Below are positions 32,266 to 41,323 of a stretch of DNA of 64,000 nt, one piece after another (within the stretch, counting starts at the first letter, position 1; each line of letters starts with the position of its first letter). The stretch is from Streptomyces venezuelae. GTDB lineage: Bacteria > Actinomycetota > Actinomycetes > Streptomycetales > Streptomycetaceae. A model generated the notes under the pieces. The model was not told the origin of the DNA. It saw nothing but the letters and a program-made list of their open reading frames with translations, and ran no database searches. The stretch is from the NCBI RefSeq assembly GCF_008642355.1, contig NZ_CP029193.1, positions 186,001 to 250,000 on the forward strand, read 5' to 3'. Made by a program: the position numbers and the translations under genes.

Positions 32266-33522
32266 TCAGTCTCGGGCGAAGACGAGTACGGAGTTGTGCC
32301 CGCCGAATCCGAGCGATGTACTCACCGCACAGTCCAGGCGGGCCGGCCTGGCGGATCCGGCGACCACTTCCACGGGTACGCGCGGGTCCTGCGTCCTGAG
32401 GTTCACCGTGGCCGGCACCAGTTGCTCCTGCAGGGCGAGCACGGTGAACGCCGCCTCGATGCCGCCCGCGGCGCCCAGCGTGTGCCCGGTCATGGACTTC
32501 GTGGAGGTCACCAACGGGCCCTCGCCCAGGACGCGGTGCAGCACGGCCGCTTCCACCAGGTCGTTCATGACGGTGGACGTGCCGTGGGCGTTGACGTGTC
32601 CGATGTCGCCCGGGGCCACGTCCGCGTCGGCGAGCGCGGCGCGCAGCGCCAGCTCGATACCGGCCTCACTCGTGGCGACGGGGGAGGAAGCCTCGCTCGA
32701 GGTGGCCGCCCCGTACCCGCGCAAGGCGGCCAGGGCCTTCGCGCCGCGTGCCCTGGCGTGCTCCGCGCGCTCGAGGACGAGGATCCCGGCCCCCTCCCCC
32801 ACCACGAACCCGTCCCTGTCCACGTCGAACGGGCGGCAGGCGGTGGTGGGTTCCGTCGTACGCGTGGACAGCGCCTTCGCGTTGCAGGTGCCGGCGAAGA
32901 CGGCGCGGGAGCACATGGACTCCGTGCCGCCCGCGACGGCGATGTCGCAGGCGCCCGCGCGCAGCAGGTGGAGGGCGGTGCCGATCGCGTCGGTGCCGGA
33001 GGAGCACGCGGTGGCCACGGCGAAGCTGGGCCCGCGGGTGCCGAGGTCACGGGCGACGCTGCCCGCCGCTCCGTTGACGACGGTCAGCGGCGCCATTCTC
33101 GGGGACACCCTGCGCGGGCCGCGCTCGGTGAGGGTGCGGTGCTGCTCGTCGTAGAAGGTGAGGCCGCCGTGGGCGGACCCGACGACCACGGCGACGCGTG
33201 CGCTGTCCCACACGTCGGGGCCGAGCCCGGCGTCCGCCACGGCCTCCCGGGCCGCGACGACGGCGAGCTGCGCGAAGCGGTCCATGAGCCGGTGGCTCGC
33301 CACGCCGAGCACGGCGTCGACGTCGAGGTCGCCGTCGTCGATGGTGTACATGAAATCGCAGGGCAGATCCTGCAACGGGTCCGGTCGCCGCACTCCTTGC
33401 GGGACGGTCGCGTTGGTGATCTGGTGCCAGGCGTGCTTCACACCGACGCCGGCGGCGGTCACGAGGCCGAGGCCGGTGACGACGGCCGCGGGCGCGGAGG
33501 CGGTCGTGTTCGCTGCCGTCAT
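32266..33522 (-). CDS. Beta-ketoacyl-ACP synthase, FabF/KAS II-like
   Basis: A 418-residue condensing enzyme. The Cys-His-His set is complete: Cys173 in TACSSGTDAIG, His313 in NAHGTST and His347 in SMTGHTLGAAGG, with Lys342 just before. It should catalyse decarboxylative Claisen condensation of acyl chains. ATG 33522 overlaps the ACP stop codon (ATGA), so both are coupled. The gene lacks neighbouring malonyltransferase, ketoreductase or chain-length factor genes, which sets it apart from the primary FAS locus and from type II aromatic PKS clusters. A role in a specialised acyl group or small polyketide is inferred. Confidence 0.92.
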   Translation of the reverse strand: MTAANTTASAPAAVVTGLGLVTAAGVGVKHAWHQITNATVPQGVRRPDPLQDLPCDFMYTIDDGDLDVDAVLGVASHRLMDRFAQLAVVAAREAVADAGLGPDVWDSARVAVVVGSAHGGLTFYDEQHRTLTERGPRRVSPRMAPLTVVNGAAGSVARDLGTRGPSFAVATACSSGTDAIGTALHLLRAGACDIAVAGGTESMCSRAVFAGTCNAKALSTRTTEPTTACRPFDVDRDGFVVGEGAGILVLERAEHARARGAKALAALRGYGAATSSEASSPVATSEAGIELALRAALADADVAPGDIGHVNAHGTSTVMNDLVEAAVLHRVLGEGPLVTSTKSMTGHTLGAAGGIEAAFTVLALQEQLVPATVNLRTQDPRVPVEVVAGSARPARLDCAVSTSLGFGGHNSVLVFARD

Positions 33523-33755
33523 TCCGCCGCCGCCTTCTGGCGCACGACCGACATGAGCGTCGCGACGGTGTCGCGCGACGAGAGGGTCTGGTCGGCCAGA
33601 TCGATGGCGCACTCGTCCTCGATCAGCAGGAGCAGTTCCTCCAGCGCGAGGGAGTCGATGGCCAGCTGGTAGAGGGGGACGTCCGACGACACGTCGTCGA
33701 GACGGACCCCGAAGTTCTTCTTCATGAGAACCGTGACACGCTCAGTGGCTTCCAC
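33519..33755 (-). CDS. Acyl carrier protein
   Basis: A 78-residue ACP. Ser35 in QLAIDSLALEELL is the phosphopantetheine attachment site. The acidic helix II/III region (LIEDECAIDLAD) is typical. I chose GTG 33755, with AAGGAGC seven bases upstream, over the longer frame. It is the first gene of an ACP/ketosynthase/hydrolase unit and is divergent from the beta-propeller genes. Confidence 0.92.
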   Translation of the reverse strand: MEATERVTVLMKKNFGVRLDDVSSDVPLYQLAIDSLALEELLLLIEDECAIDLADQTLSSRDTVATLMSVVRQKAAAE

Positions 33756-34001
33756 GTCGGTACCGCTCCTTGGTCGCGATGGTCGACTGGGGAACGCGCC
33801 ACCGCACGGGGAGGTCACGGGTCACGGGCGGCGGGGAGTGCATTCTCCGGCGCGCCCCGTCCCGCGTCATTCACTCGTCGGCGGAGTGTCGGCGTAGCGG
33901 GATTGACGGCGGGAGACGGGGCGGCGGGACGGCTGAATGCCGCCTATCCGGGGTCGTGTGCATGCCAATAGGCTGTGCGACCTTCGCGTCCTGGGGGTGT
34001 C

Positions 34002-35120
34002 GTGAACGGTCTCCGTACTCTTCGTAGGCTCCGCACCGTCTGCTTCTGCGTGGTGATCGCGTGTGCCGCGGTGGTGTCACCTGCCGCGGTCGTGTCGCCG
34101 GCCGCGGCCGCGGGCCCCGGGGCGGCGGCGCACGCCGACTGGTCGGCGGTGCCCGTGCCGGCTGCCGCCCCACCCCCGTCCGTCTCCGATCTCGCGGCCC
34201 GCGGGCCCGACGAGGCGTGGGCGACCGGGGCCGAGCAGGCCGCCGACGGGCCGCGCCCGATGCTGTACCGCTGGGACGGCGCGGCGTGGAGCCGGGACGC
34301 GACGTTCCCCGGCGCCGGGGAGCCAGGGCGCCTCGGCAAGGTGCAGTTCGTGGGCGAGGAGACGTGGATCTTCCGTACGCGGGACGGGGCCGGGGAGATC
34401 CTGCGCCGCTCGGCGGAGGGTGCGTGGAGCACTGTCCCGCTGCCGCAGACCCTGTGGACGTACCAGGACTTCGTCGCCGTGCCGGGTGCCGCGTGGGTGG
34501 TCGGCGAGGACAGCACCGGACTGAAGGTGCTGCACTACGACGGGTCCCGCTGGACCCTGCAGCCCACCCCGGACGGCGTGCTGTACCTGATGGGCATCAC
34601 CGCCCGTACGGCCACCGACGCCTGGGCGTGGGCGGACACCAGCACCGGTGCCGGAACCGTCGTCCTGCGCTGGGACGGCACACAGTGGCGGGACGCGAAG
34701 GTGCCGCTGCCGACCAACAGCAACGTCCACACGATGCTGCTCGAACCGTACGGCCGGATGACGATCGTCGGCAGCCAGTACACGGACGGCGTGGGCCGCA
34801 CCTACCTGATGACCTGGAACGGGCATGCCTGGCGCACCACGTATCCGGCGCTGGGCGAGGCCTCCACCTCCGCCATGGTGCGCGGCCCGGACCGCGCGCT
34901 GTGGCTGCCGGTCCGCAGCGACCGGGCGTTCCAGTCGAAGTACGCGCGCCTGGACGGCCGTCGCATCACCTACTCCTACGGTCCTGAACGCACGAACGCG
35001 ATCGACGTCAAACCGCGGGCGCTGACGACCGTCGGGGACTCGCTGCTGTCCTTCGGGACCGTGGAGATCTACGGCTCGAAACCGAATCTGATGAGCGAGC
35101 GGCTGGGAGGCCGGTCATGA
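34002..35120 (+). CDS. Secreted beta-propeller-like protein A
   Basis: A 372-residue precursor with a Sec signal peptide (RLRTVCFCVVIACAAVVSPAAVVSPAAAA). The mature part repeats a blade motif of the type W-x-x-G-x-x ... LYRWDGAAW, VLRWDGTQW, LMTWNGHAW, about 45-50 residues apart, which suggests a six- or seven-bladed propeller of the Trp-Asp-Gly kind. No catalytic residues are evident. The start is GTG 34002 after GGGGGTG. Its end overlaps the next gene (ATGA at 35117), a paralogue, so the two are made together and may form a heterodimer or bind related ligands at the cell surface. Confidence 0.8.
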   Translation: MNGLRTLRRLRTVCFCVVIACAAVVSPAAVVSPAAAAGPGAAAHADWSAVPVPAAAPPPSVSDLAARGPDEAWATGAEQAADGPRPMLYRWDGAAWSRDATFPGAGEPGRLGKVQFVGEETWIFRTRDGAGEILRRSAEGAWSTVPLPQTLWTYQDFVAVPGAAWVVGEDSTGLKVLHYDGSRWTLQPTPDGVLYLMGITARTATDAWAWADTSTGAGTVVLRWDGTQWRDAKVPLPTNSNVHTMLLEPYGRMTIVGSQYTDGVGRTYLMTWNGHAWRTTYPALGEASTSAMVRGPDRALWLPVRSDRAFQSKYARLDGRRITYSYGPERTNAIDVKPRALTTVGDSLLSFGTVEIYGSKPNLMSERLGGRS

Positions 35121-36250
35121 CCCGCAGACCTCAACGCCCCGTGTGGCGCCGCCTCCTCGTCGCCGTTCTCGCCGTGGCCATGACGGTCGTGGCCGTCATG
35201 TCGTCCGCCGCGGCGGAGCCCCGCTCCTGGCAGCACGTGCCGGTTCCGGAGCAGGTGCGTCCGCAGGCCGGCCTGAACGAGGCCGTGGCGTCCGGCCCGG
35301 ACCGGGCGTGGGCGGTGGGTGCCGACGCCGTCGGGCGCGAGGCGCCGGGGTTCCCGCTGGTGCTGCGCTGGGACGGAACCGCCTGGCAGCGCCAGAGCCT
35401 GCCCGGGGTCGGCTGGCAGGGAGAACTGTTGTCCGTCGCCGCAGACTCGACGACGACGGCCTGGGCGGTGGGGCGCGATTCGGCGGGCGGCGCGCGCCTG
35501 CTCCGCTTCGACGGCAAGGTGTGGCAGGAGAGCCGGGCGCCGCGCGGTGTCGCGCTGACCAAGGTGGTGGCCGGTGGCGGCGAGACGTGGCTGATCGGTT
35601 CGCGGGAGGGCGCGCAGGTGCTGCTGCGCCGGGACTCCGGCGGCTGGCGGGATCTGCCGGTGCCGCCCGGGGCGGTGTACGGCCTGCACATCCTGGCGGC
35701 CGACGACGTATGGGCCGCGGGCTCCAGCGGGTCGGGGGCGACCGTGTCGCACTGGGACGGGAAGGCCTGGCAGCAGACGGTCGTGGACGGGTTCCCGCGG
35801 GCGGGCGTGGGCACGGTGCTCGCGACCTCTCCGACGGAGGTGTGGGCGGGCGGCACGGCCGGGTTCGTCGGCGGCCCGCCCGGCAAGCCGATCCCGCCGC
35901 TGCTGGTCCGGTGGGACGGGGAGTCGTGGAGCCGGGTCACCGTGCCCACGAACTTCGGCGCGATCACCTCGCTGGCGCCCTCCGCGTCCGGCAAGCTCGG
36001 CTGGGTCTCGGTGGCCCGCTCGCAGAAGTGGGGCCCGCCCGGCACGTACCCTCCGCTCGTGCCGGGGCCGGACTTCCTCGCCTGGGACGGTCAGTCCTTC
36101 GCCGAGTACAGCGATCCGACGGTGCCGGGCGAGGGCGATTCGTCGGTGCTGCAGCTGGCGTCGGTGCCGGGCACGGAGTCGGTCTGGGCGGTCGGCCGTG
36201 CGGCCGGACCTGAGGGTACGTTCGCTCCGCGCATCCTGCGGTTCGACTGA
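35117..36250 (+). CDS. Secreted beta-propeller-like protein B (paralogue of A)
   Basis: A 377-residue precursor with signal peptide RRLLVAVLAVAMTVVAVMSSAAA. The same blade motif recurs: LVLRWDGTAW, LLRFDGKVW, VSHWDGKAW, LLVRWDGESW, FLAWDGQSF, with DRAWAVG/TTAWAVG/DDVWAAG ahead of each. It is clearly related to the upstream protein and probably arose by tandem duplication. Function is unknown; a carbohydrate- or protein-binding surface role is a guess. Confidence 0.8.
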   Translation: MTRRPQRPVWRRLLVAVLAVAMTVVAVMSSAAAEPRSWQHVPVPEQVRPQAGLNEAVASGPDRAWAVGADAVGREAPGFPLVLRWDGTAWQRQSLPGVGWQGELLSVAADSTTTAWAVGRDSAGGARLLRFDGKVWQESRAPRGVALTKVVAGGGETWLIGSREGAQVLLRRDSGGWRDLPVPPGAVYGLHILAADDVWAAGSSGSGATVSHWDGKAWQQTVVDGFPRAGVGTVLATSPTEVWAGGTAGFVGGPPGKPIPPLLVRWDGESWSRVTVPTNFGAITSLAPSASGKLGWVSVARSQKWGPPGTYPPLVPGPDFLAWDGQSFAEYSDPTVPGEGDSSVLQLASVPGTESVWAVGRAAGPEGTFAPRILRFD

Positions 36251-36282
36251 GACTCGGGTGACCGCGGCGCCGGGTTCCGCGG

Positions 36283-37038
36283 CTACGCCAACTTCGCGCT
36301 CTGGGCGTCCACCACTGCCTTGCCGATCTTGGCGTTGCCCGGGCGGGCCTGGGTGAAGGCCATGCCGTCCACCGCGTAGTACAGGGCGATGGTGTCGCCG
36401 TGGCGGGCAGCCTGGGCGCGCATCGTGTGGGTCATGCCCTCGTACTTCGTGGTCACCTTGAAGGCGAGGGACTCGTCGGCGCCGTTCGGCTCGGGGGCGG
36501 TCTCGGCGGTGATCGAGGAGTACGAGCCCGTGTTGCGGCCCGCCTTGGCGGAGAAGCCCGTGCCACAGGAGCGGACGGCCTCGGCCAGGTCGGCCAGGGT
36601 GGTCTTCGCCTCACCGTCGCCGTAGGTGGCGAGCGTGACGTAGGTGAAGTCGCCGGGGCCCTTCGCTCCCGTGGCGAGACGGATCAGGTCGGCTTGCGGT
36701 GTGCCCAGAGGGAGTTGGTTGGTCGCGTAGGCGACGGGGGCGCAGGCGGCCTTGTCGACCTTCATCTGGTCCTGGGACGCGGCGAACGCGTACTTCTTGT
36801 CGGGCTTCTTGACCGTGAACCCCTTGACGTCGTTCTCGGTGAGCGCGGCACGGCGCAGCTCGGCGGCCGGATCCACCGGCTTCTCCGGGGACTTCGCGGA
36901 CTCCTCCGACGTGCCGGAGGAGGCTGAGGTGTCCTCGGAGGACGAGGAGGACGAGTCCGAGTCTCCGCACGCGCTGAGAGTCAGGGCCGAGACCAGGGCG
37001 AGAGCGGGCGCGGCCAGAGCGGTTCGGGTCCGCTTCAT
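36283..37038 (-). CDS. Lipoprotein of unknown function
   Basis: A 251-residue precursor with a lipoprotein signal (LVSALTLSAC, lipid-modified Cys at about residue 23), a Ser/Glu-rich linker (DSSSSSSEDTSASSGTSEESAKS) and a 190-residue globular domain with strands such as GDFTYVTLATYGDGEAKTTL and DTIALYYAVDGMAFTQARPG. It resembles the many actinobacterial surface lipoproteins of the PknH sensor-like fold, but I cannot assign a family firmly. ATG 37038 has GGGGTGGGG upstream. It is convergent to the propeller genes. Confidence 0.85.
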   Translation of the reverse strand: MKRTRTALAAPALALVSALTLSACGDSDSSSSSSEDTSASSGTSEESAKSPEKPVDPAAELRRAALTENDVKGFTVKKPDKKYAFAASQDQMKVDKAACAPVAYATNQLPLGTPQADLIRLATGAKGPGDFTYVTLATYGDGEAKTTLADLAEAVRSCGTGFSAKAGRNTGSYSSITAETAPEPNGADESLAFKVTTKYEGMTHTMRAQAARHGDTIALYYAVDGMAFTQARPGNAKIGKAVVDAQSAKLA

Positions 37039-37180
37039 GAGGGGTGGGGCTCCTGTCGTCGGGGCAGAACCCGGCGTACGCCGGGCACGTCCGCCGCACT
37101 CTAGTGCGCGGAGTCCCACGGGGCACACGCGCCCGCGCCCGGGGCCGGATTCAGCTGTCCGACGTCGCGGGGCGCCGGTC

Positions 37181-37867
37181 TCACCTGGCCGGACGGGCCG
37201 CTTCCCGGCGGCGGACCAGACCCCACTGGTAGGCGATGGAGACCAGCTCCACCCGGTTCCGGGCGCCCAGTTTGGCCATGATGCGGCAGGCGCGGGTCTT
37301 GGCCGTCGTGCAGGAGACGAACTGCTTCTCGGCGATCTCCTGGTTGGACAGGCCGGTGCCGATCAGCACCAGCATTTCCCGCTCGCGCGGCGTGAGGCTG
37401 TCCAGCGGGATGCCGGGCGCCTGTTCGGCGGTCCTCTCCCGTAACACGCACTCGTCGATGACCCGCTGCACGATGCGGGGAGACAAGTGCGCCTGGCCCT
37501 GAGAAACCACGCGGATCGCGCGAAACAGTTCCTCGGGCTCGGCGTCCTGGAACAGGAACCCGCAGGCGTGCGCCGCGAGCGCGTCGAACACCTGCGAGTC
37601 CGCCGTGGGCGCGGCCATCGCGAGGACGCGTACGCCGGACAGGTGCGGGCGGGCCGAGATGCGGCGGGTCGCCTCGATGCCGCTCATGACGGGCAGTTGG
37701 GGGTTCATGAGGACGACGTCCGGGCGGAGCCGCTCCGCGAGTTCCACGGCCCGGGCACCGTCTCCGGCCTCCCCGACCACCGCTATGTCCGGCTGCGCGG
37801 CGAGCAGTGTGGCGCAGCAGGTGCGCAGCAAGGCGTCGGTGTCCACGAGGAGCACGGAGATGCTCAT
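37181..37867 (-). CDS. Atypical NarL-type response regulator with degenerate receiver
   Basis: A 228-residue regulator. The receiver fold is clear but three functional residues are altered: the phospho-acceptor Asp is Asn55 (VVLMNPQLP), the Ser/Thr switch is Ala (VLAMAAPT) and the conserved Lys is Gln107 (GFLFQDAEPEE). The acidic pocket DTD remains. The C-terminal LuxR helix-turn-helix (LTPREREMLVLIGTGLSNQEIAEKQFVSCTTAKTRACRIMAKLGARN) is normal. No kinase gene is adjacent. It therefore likely acts without phosphorylation, as do JadR1-like or other pseudo-receivers that respond to ligands or levels. Confidence 0.9.
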   Translation of the reverse strand: MSISVLLVDTDALLRTCCATLLAAQPDIAVVGEAGDGARAVELAERLRPDVVLMNPQLPVMSGIEATRRISARPHLSGVRVLAMAAPTADSQVFDALAAHACGFLFQDAEPEELFRAIRVVSQGQAHLSPRIVQRVIDECVLRERTAEQAPGIPLDSLTPREREMLVLIGTGLSNQEIAEKQFVSCTTAKTRACRIMAKLGARNRVELVSIAYQWGLVRRREAARPAR

Positions 37868-38031
37868 GGCTTCTACTCCCTGGGGCGAGCGGCGAGGGAT
37901 GGGCGGTCTGGGCCGGCTGCTGGGTTGTGCCGTCTCCCTATTACTGACGAATCAGCGCAGAGAGATGTGAGGTCCAGCCTCGCGTCCCGAACCCGATGTC
38001 GTGCGCTGTGCGCCCTCGCCCCGCCCGTTCC

Positions 38032-39180
38032 TCAGGGCGTGCTCGCCGTCGGCTGGGCGCCGGGGGCCGGAATCCTGGGGATCTCCTGTGCGTGGAACTG
38101 TTCCAGCCGACGCTGCGCGAGCAGCAGCGTGCCGCGTTGGCGGCCCGGCACCTGGCGGCGCAGGGAGACCAGGGCGGGGCCGAGGGCGCGGACCGCCTCG
38201 GCGTCCTTGATGCGGTCCCAGAGGTGGTGGGCGCGGTCCGCCGCCGCTTCCACCTCGGGGGAATCGGGGGCCTGGCCCGACGTGAGGCGGGCGGACGCCA
38301 CGGCGAGCCACGTCTCGCAGCTGCGCGCGGGGTCACCGGCGAACCTCGCCAGGTCCGCCCGTACTTCCATCCAGTGGATGACCTCTTTGGACCCGGGGCC
38401 GTGCATGCGCAGCGCGCTCTGTTCCCAGGACGCCGCGAGCGAGGCCGCCTCGCCGTGCCGGCCCGCCTCGACGGCCGCGGTGATCGCCGCGTGCGGGTCC
38501 ATGTGGGCGTCGGCGGGCTGTGCGGGCTGCTGGTGCGGGGCCGGGGGCGTGGCCGGATCGTGGAAGGGCAGCAGGTCGGGGGCGTCGTCGCCGAGGCCCT
38601 GCGCTGCGGCCTGCTGGTGGAGTTGGAGGGGTGGCGGGCGGTGGCCGCTGCGGAGGATCGTGGCGACGGCCTTCATGTACGCGGGGATCGCGGGCGTACG
38701 GCGCCGGGCGGGCGGGGCGACACGGCCGTGGAGGGCGACGCCGGGTCCCGCGTCGAGGGGGTGCTCGGTGAGGACCTGCCAGCTCTCCGTGTCGGCGTGC
38801 AGGTCGGCGATCACCGTGGTGCTTCCCGATGGGCGGTGCCGCAGTTCCTGGGCGAACCAGTGCCACGGGAAGCCCGTGTAGCGGACCGTCGCCGTGGTGG
38901 TGCGGGCGAGCGCGACGTGCAACTGCCGCTGGCGCCGGTCGAGATGGACCTGCCCGATCAGGTAGACCGTCAGGTGTCCCGGGGTCGTGGCCGCGGCTCT
39001 CAGGCGGGTCAGCACCGTCTGCGGGTCCAGCGGGTCCGCCAGTTCCACGATGCTCGCGGTCGGCGTCCCGGCGAGCGTCTCCGTGGGCACCGCCGCGAGG
39101 ACGGGAAGCACGGAAGCCGCGTCCACCAGGCGTCCCTTGCCCACCGGGGCGGCCGCGACGAGCAGCACGGTTCCAGGCAT
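38032..39180 (-). CDS. Unknown protein with TPR-like helical C-terminus (382 residues)
   Basis: I do not recognise the family. Residues 1-150 have an alternating strand/helix pattern (TVLLVAAAPVGKGRLVDAASVLPVL; HLTVYLIGQVHLDRRQRQLHVALA), residues 180-230 are Pro/His/Gln-rich and probably disordered, and residues 235-382 are helical with a repeat-like layout (HGEAASLAASWEQSALRMHGPGSKEVIHWMEVRADLARFAGDPARSCETWLAVA), similar to the short TPR tails found in Streptomyces signalling proteins. I start at ATG 39180 after GGGAGGG. No catalytic triad or P-loop is visible. Confidence 0.72.
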   Translation of the reverse strand: MPGTVLLVAAAPVGKGRLVDAASVLPVLAAVPTETLAGTPTASIVELADPLDPQTVLTRLRAAATTPGHLTVYLIGQVHLDRRQRQLHVALARTTTATVRYTGFPWHWFAQELRHRPSGSTTVIADLHADTESWQVLTEHPLDAGPGVALHGRVAPPARRRTPAIPAYMKAVATILRSGHRPPPLQLHQQAAAQGLGDDAPDLLPFHDPATPPAPHQQPAQPADAHMDPHAAITAAVEAGRHGEAASLAASWEQSALRMHGPGSKEVIHWMEVRADLARFAGDPARSCETWLAVASARLTSGQAPDSPEVEAAADRAHHLWDRIKDAEAVRALGPALVSLRRQVPGRQRGTLLLAQRRLEQFHAQEIPRIPAPGAQPTASTP

Positions 39181-39442
39181 GGGTCCCTCCCTCTCGATCA
39201 TCACGTCAGCACCGTATCCGCATCTCACGCTCGACGCGCCCATCGAGATTTTCCCGTAGTACGGCGGCCGGGACGGAGACCGGTGGGGTGACCGTACCGG
39301 GTGCGGCTCTTGTGAGGGGTGTGGTGCGGGTCGCAGTTCCGGGACCGTATCGGAAGGGGTTCGTTCAGGGGTACGGGAATGGCCGCGTAATCTCGTATCC
39401 CCGTACGGATGCGCGGGATCCCAGCGGCCCTAACCTGCGGAG

Positions 39443-41128
39443 ATGATCAGCCATATGTCGACGCACCCCGCCCGCGGTCTGAGCCGGGTGCTCGACGACC
39501 TCGGGCCCTCGCTCCTGGATCTGCTCCTCGGTGACCCCGCGTCCGTGACCGGGATCGGCGGCGTCGGCATCCACGATCCGCACGACGAACAGCACTATCC
39601 GGAGCGCGCCGTCGTGCTCGGTGTCGGTGTGCACGGGGCGGAGGAGACCGCCCGGCTGATGCGCTCGCTCACCGGCGTGGGCGCCGCCGCGCTGGTCGTG
39701 CGCGGGCCCGTGGACACGGCGGACCTGGAAGCCGTGGCGGAGGAGACCGGGATCGCGCTGCTCGCGCTCACGCGCGGGGCGTCCTGGGCCCAGCTGGCGG
39801 CGATGCTGCGGACTCTGCTGTCGGAGGGCGACGTGGGCGGGACCGACGAGCAGACGCTGGGCGGCGTACCGGCCGGGGATCTGTTCGCGCTGGCCAACGC
39901 CATCGCGACGCTGCTGGACGCGCCGATCACCATCGAGGACCGCCGCTCGCGCATCCTGGCCTTCTCCGGGCGTCAGGACGAGGCGGACCCGGCACGGGTG
40001 GCGAGCATCCTGGCCCGGCGGGTGCCCGAGCGGTACCTGCGCCTCCACGAGGAGCACGGCGTCTTCAAGGAGCTCTACCGCACGGACCGGCCCGTGCACA
40101 TCCCGCCGCCGACGCTCGGGGACGAGGTCGCGCTGCCGCGCGTGGCGATCGCCGTGCGGGCGGGCGACGAAGTCCTCGGCTCGGTGTGGGCGGCGCTGCG
40201 CGAACCGCTGACCGAGGAGCGGGAAGAGGCGTTCAAGGAGGCGGCCAAGCTGGTCGCCCTGCACATGCTCCGCTTCCGGGCGGGCGCCGACGCCGAGAAC
40301 CGGCTGCGTGCCGATCTGGTGACGACGGCGCTGGAGGGCGGTCCCGGGGCGGTCGCGGCGCTCGGCCGGCTGGGTCTCGCCGACGAGCCGCTGCTCGTCC
40401 TGGCGATGGGGCTCGGAGCCACGTCCGCGACGGGCGGCGACCATGCCCGGCGCGCCGCGGAGCGGCAGCGGCTCGCCTCGGCGCTGGCCGTGCATCTGAC
40501 GGCGGTGCAGCCGCGCTCGGCGGTGGCGCTGCTCGGCGATGTCGCGTACGCGCTGTTCCCCGTCGCCGACGACGCGGGGGCCGCGCGGGAGCGGGCCGTG
40601 CAAGTGGCGGAGAACTTCCTGCAGCGCACCGGGGACCGCGGTGACGCGGTCATCGGCATCGGCTCGGTGGCGTCGGAGCCCGCCGCACTGGCCAGGTCCC
40701 GTACGAACGCGGACCGCGCGCTGCGCGTGCTGACGAACCGTCCCGGCGACGGCGGCGGGCGCGTCGCCGCCATCGCCGACGTCCACATCGACGCGCTGCT
40801 GCTGGACATGAGGGACCTCGCGGTCGCCAACCGCGACGAACTGTCGGGCCCCCTCGCCCGGTTGACGGCGTACGACCGGCGGCACAACGCCCACCTCGTC
40901 GAGACGCTGCGGGCGTGGCTGGACGCGTTCGGCGACGTGATCGCCGCGTCGGCCGGTGTCTTCGTCCACCCCAACACCTTCCGCTACCGGATCCGGCGCG
41001 TCGCCGAGGTGGGGCGGATCGATCTGGGGGATCCGTCCGCGCGGTTCGCCGCGATGCTGGAGTTGCGGCTGATGGGGGCGTACGACGGGAGCGGCGTCTC
41101 CGGGGCGGGGCGTCCCGCGGAAGGCTGA
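39443..41128 (+). CDS. PucR family transcriptional regulator
   Basis: A 561-residue regulator. The N-terminal 120 residues are PucR-like (SRVLDDLGPSLLDLLLGDPASVTGIGGVGIHDP ... VRGPVDTADLEAVAEETGIALLAL), the middle is GAF/GGDEF-like, and the C-terminus has the PucR helix-turn-helix HLVETLRAWLDAFGDVIAASAGVFVHPNTFRYRIRRVAEVGRIDLGDPSARFAAMLELRL. Such proteins activate purine, amino acid or proline catabolism genes. It lies upstream of, and co-oriented with, the M20/GNAT/racemase unit 195 bases away, and is its probable regulator. An inverted GTACGGG/CCCGTAC pair in its own leader could be autoregulatory. Confidence 0.9.
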   Translation: MISHMSTHPARGLSRVLDDLGPSLLDLLLGDPASVTGIGGVGIHDPHDEQHYPERAVVLGVGVHGAEETARLMRSLTGVGAAALVVRGPVDTADLEAVAEETGIALLALTRGASWAQLAAMLRTLLSEGDVGGTDEQTLGGVPAGDLFALANAIATLLDAPITIEDRRSRILAFSGRQDEADPARVASILARRVPERYLRLHEEHGVFKELYRTDRPVHIPPPTLGDEVALPRVAIAVRAGDEVLGSVWAALREPLTEEREEAFKEAAKLVALHMLRFRAGADAENRLRADLVTTALEGGPGAVAALGRLGLADEPLLVLAMGLGATSATGGDHARRAAERQRLASALAVHLTAVQPRSAVALLGDVAYALFPVADDAGAARERAVQVAENFLQRTGDRGDAVIGIGSVASEPAALARSRTNADRALRVLTNRPGDGGGRVAAIADVHIDALLLDMRDLAVANRDELSGPLARLTAYDRRHNAHLVETLRAWLDAFGDVIAASAGVFVHPNTFRYRIRRVAEVGRIDLGDPSARFAAMLELRLMGAYDGSGVSGAGRPAEG

Positions 41129-41323
41129 CCGCACCGTTTCGGGCGTATCGGGGTGGGTGCCCTGCCGACGGGTGACCGTTTCGGTTCCCCGTTTCGGTTC
41201 CCCGTACGAAAGTTCGGCCGATGTGTGTGGTCCGCGTACGAACGCAGCTGCTCGCGTCCTGCCTAGCGTGGTGGTCATCCGAGGTCATCCCACCCCGGCC
41301 ATCCCACTTCTGGAGGACTCCTC

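Noticed and set aside
36250..36283. Short CCGCGG repeat between convergent genes as terminator
   Set aside because: Stem too short to support.
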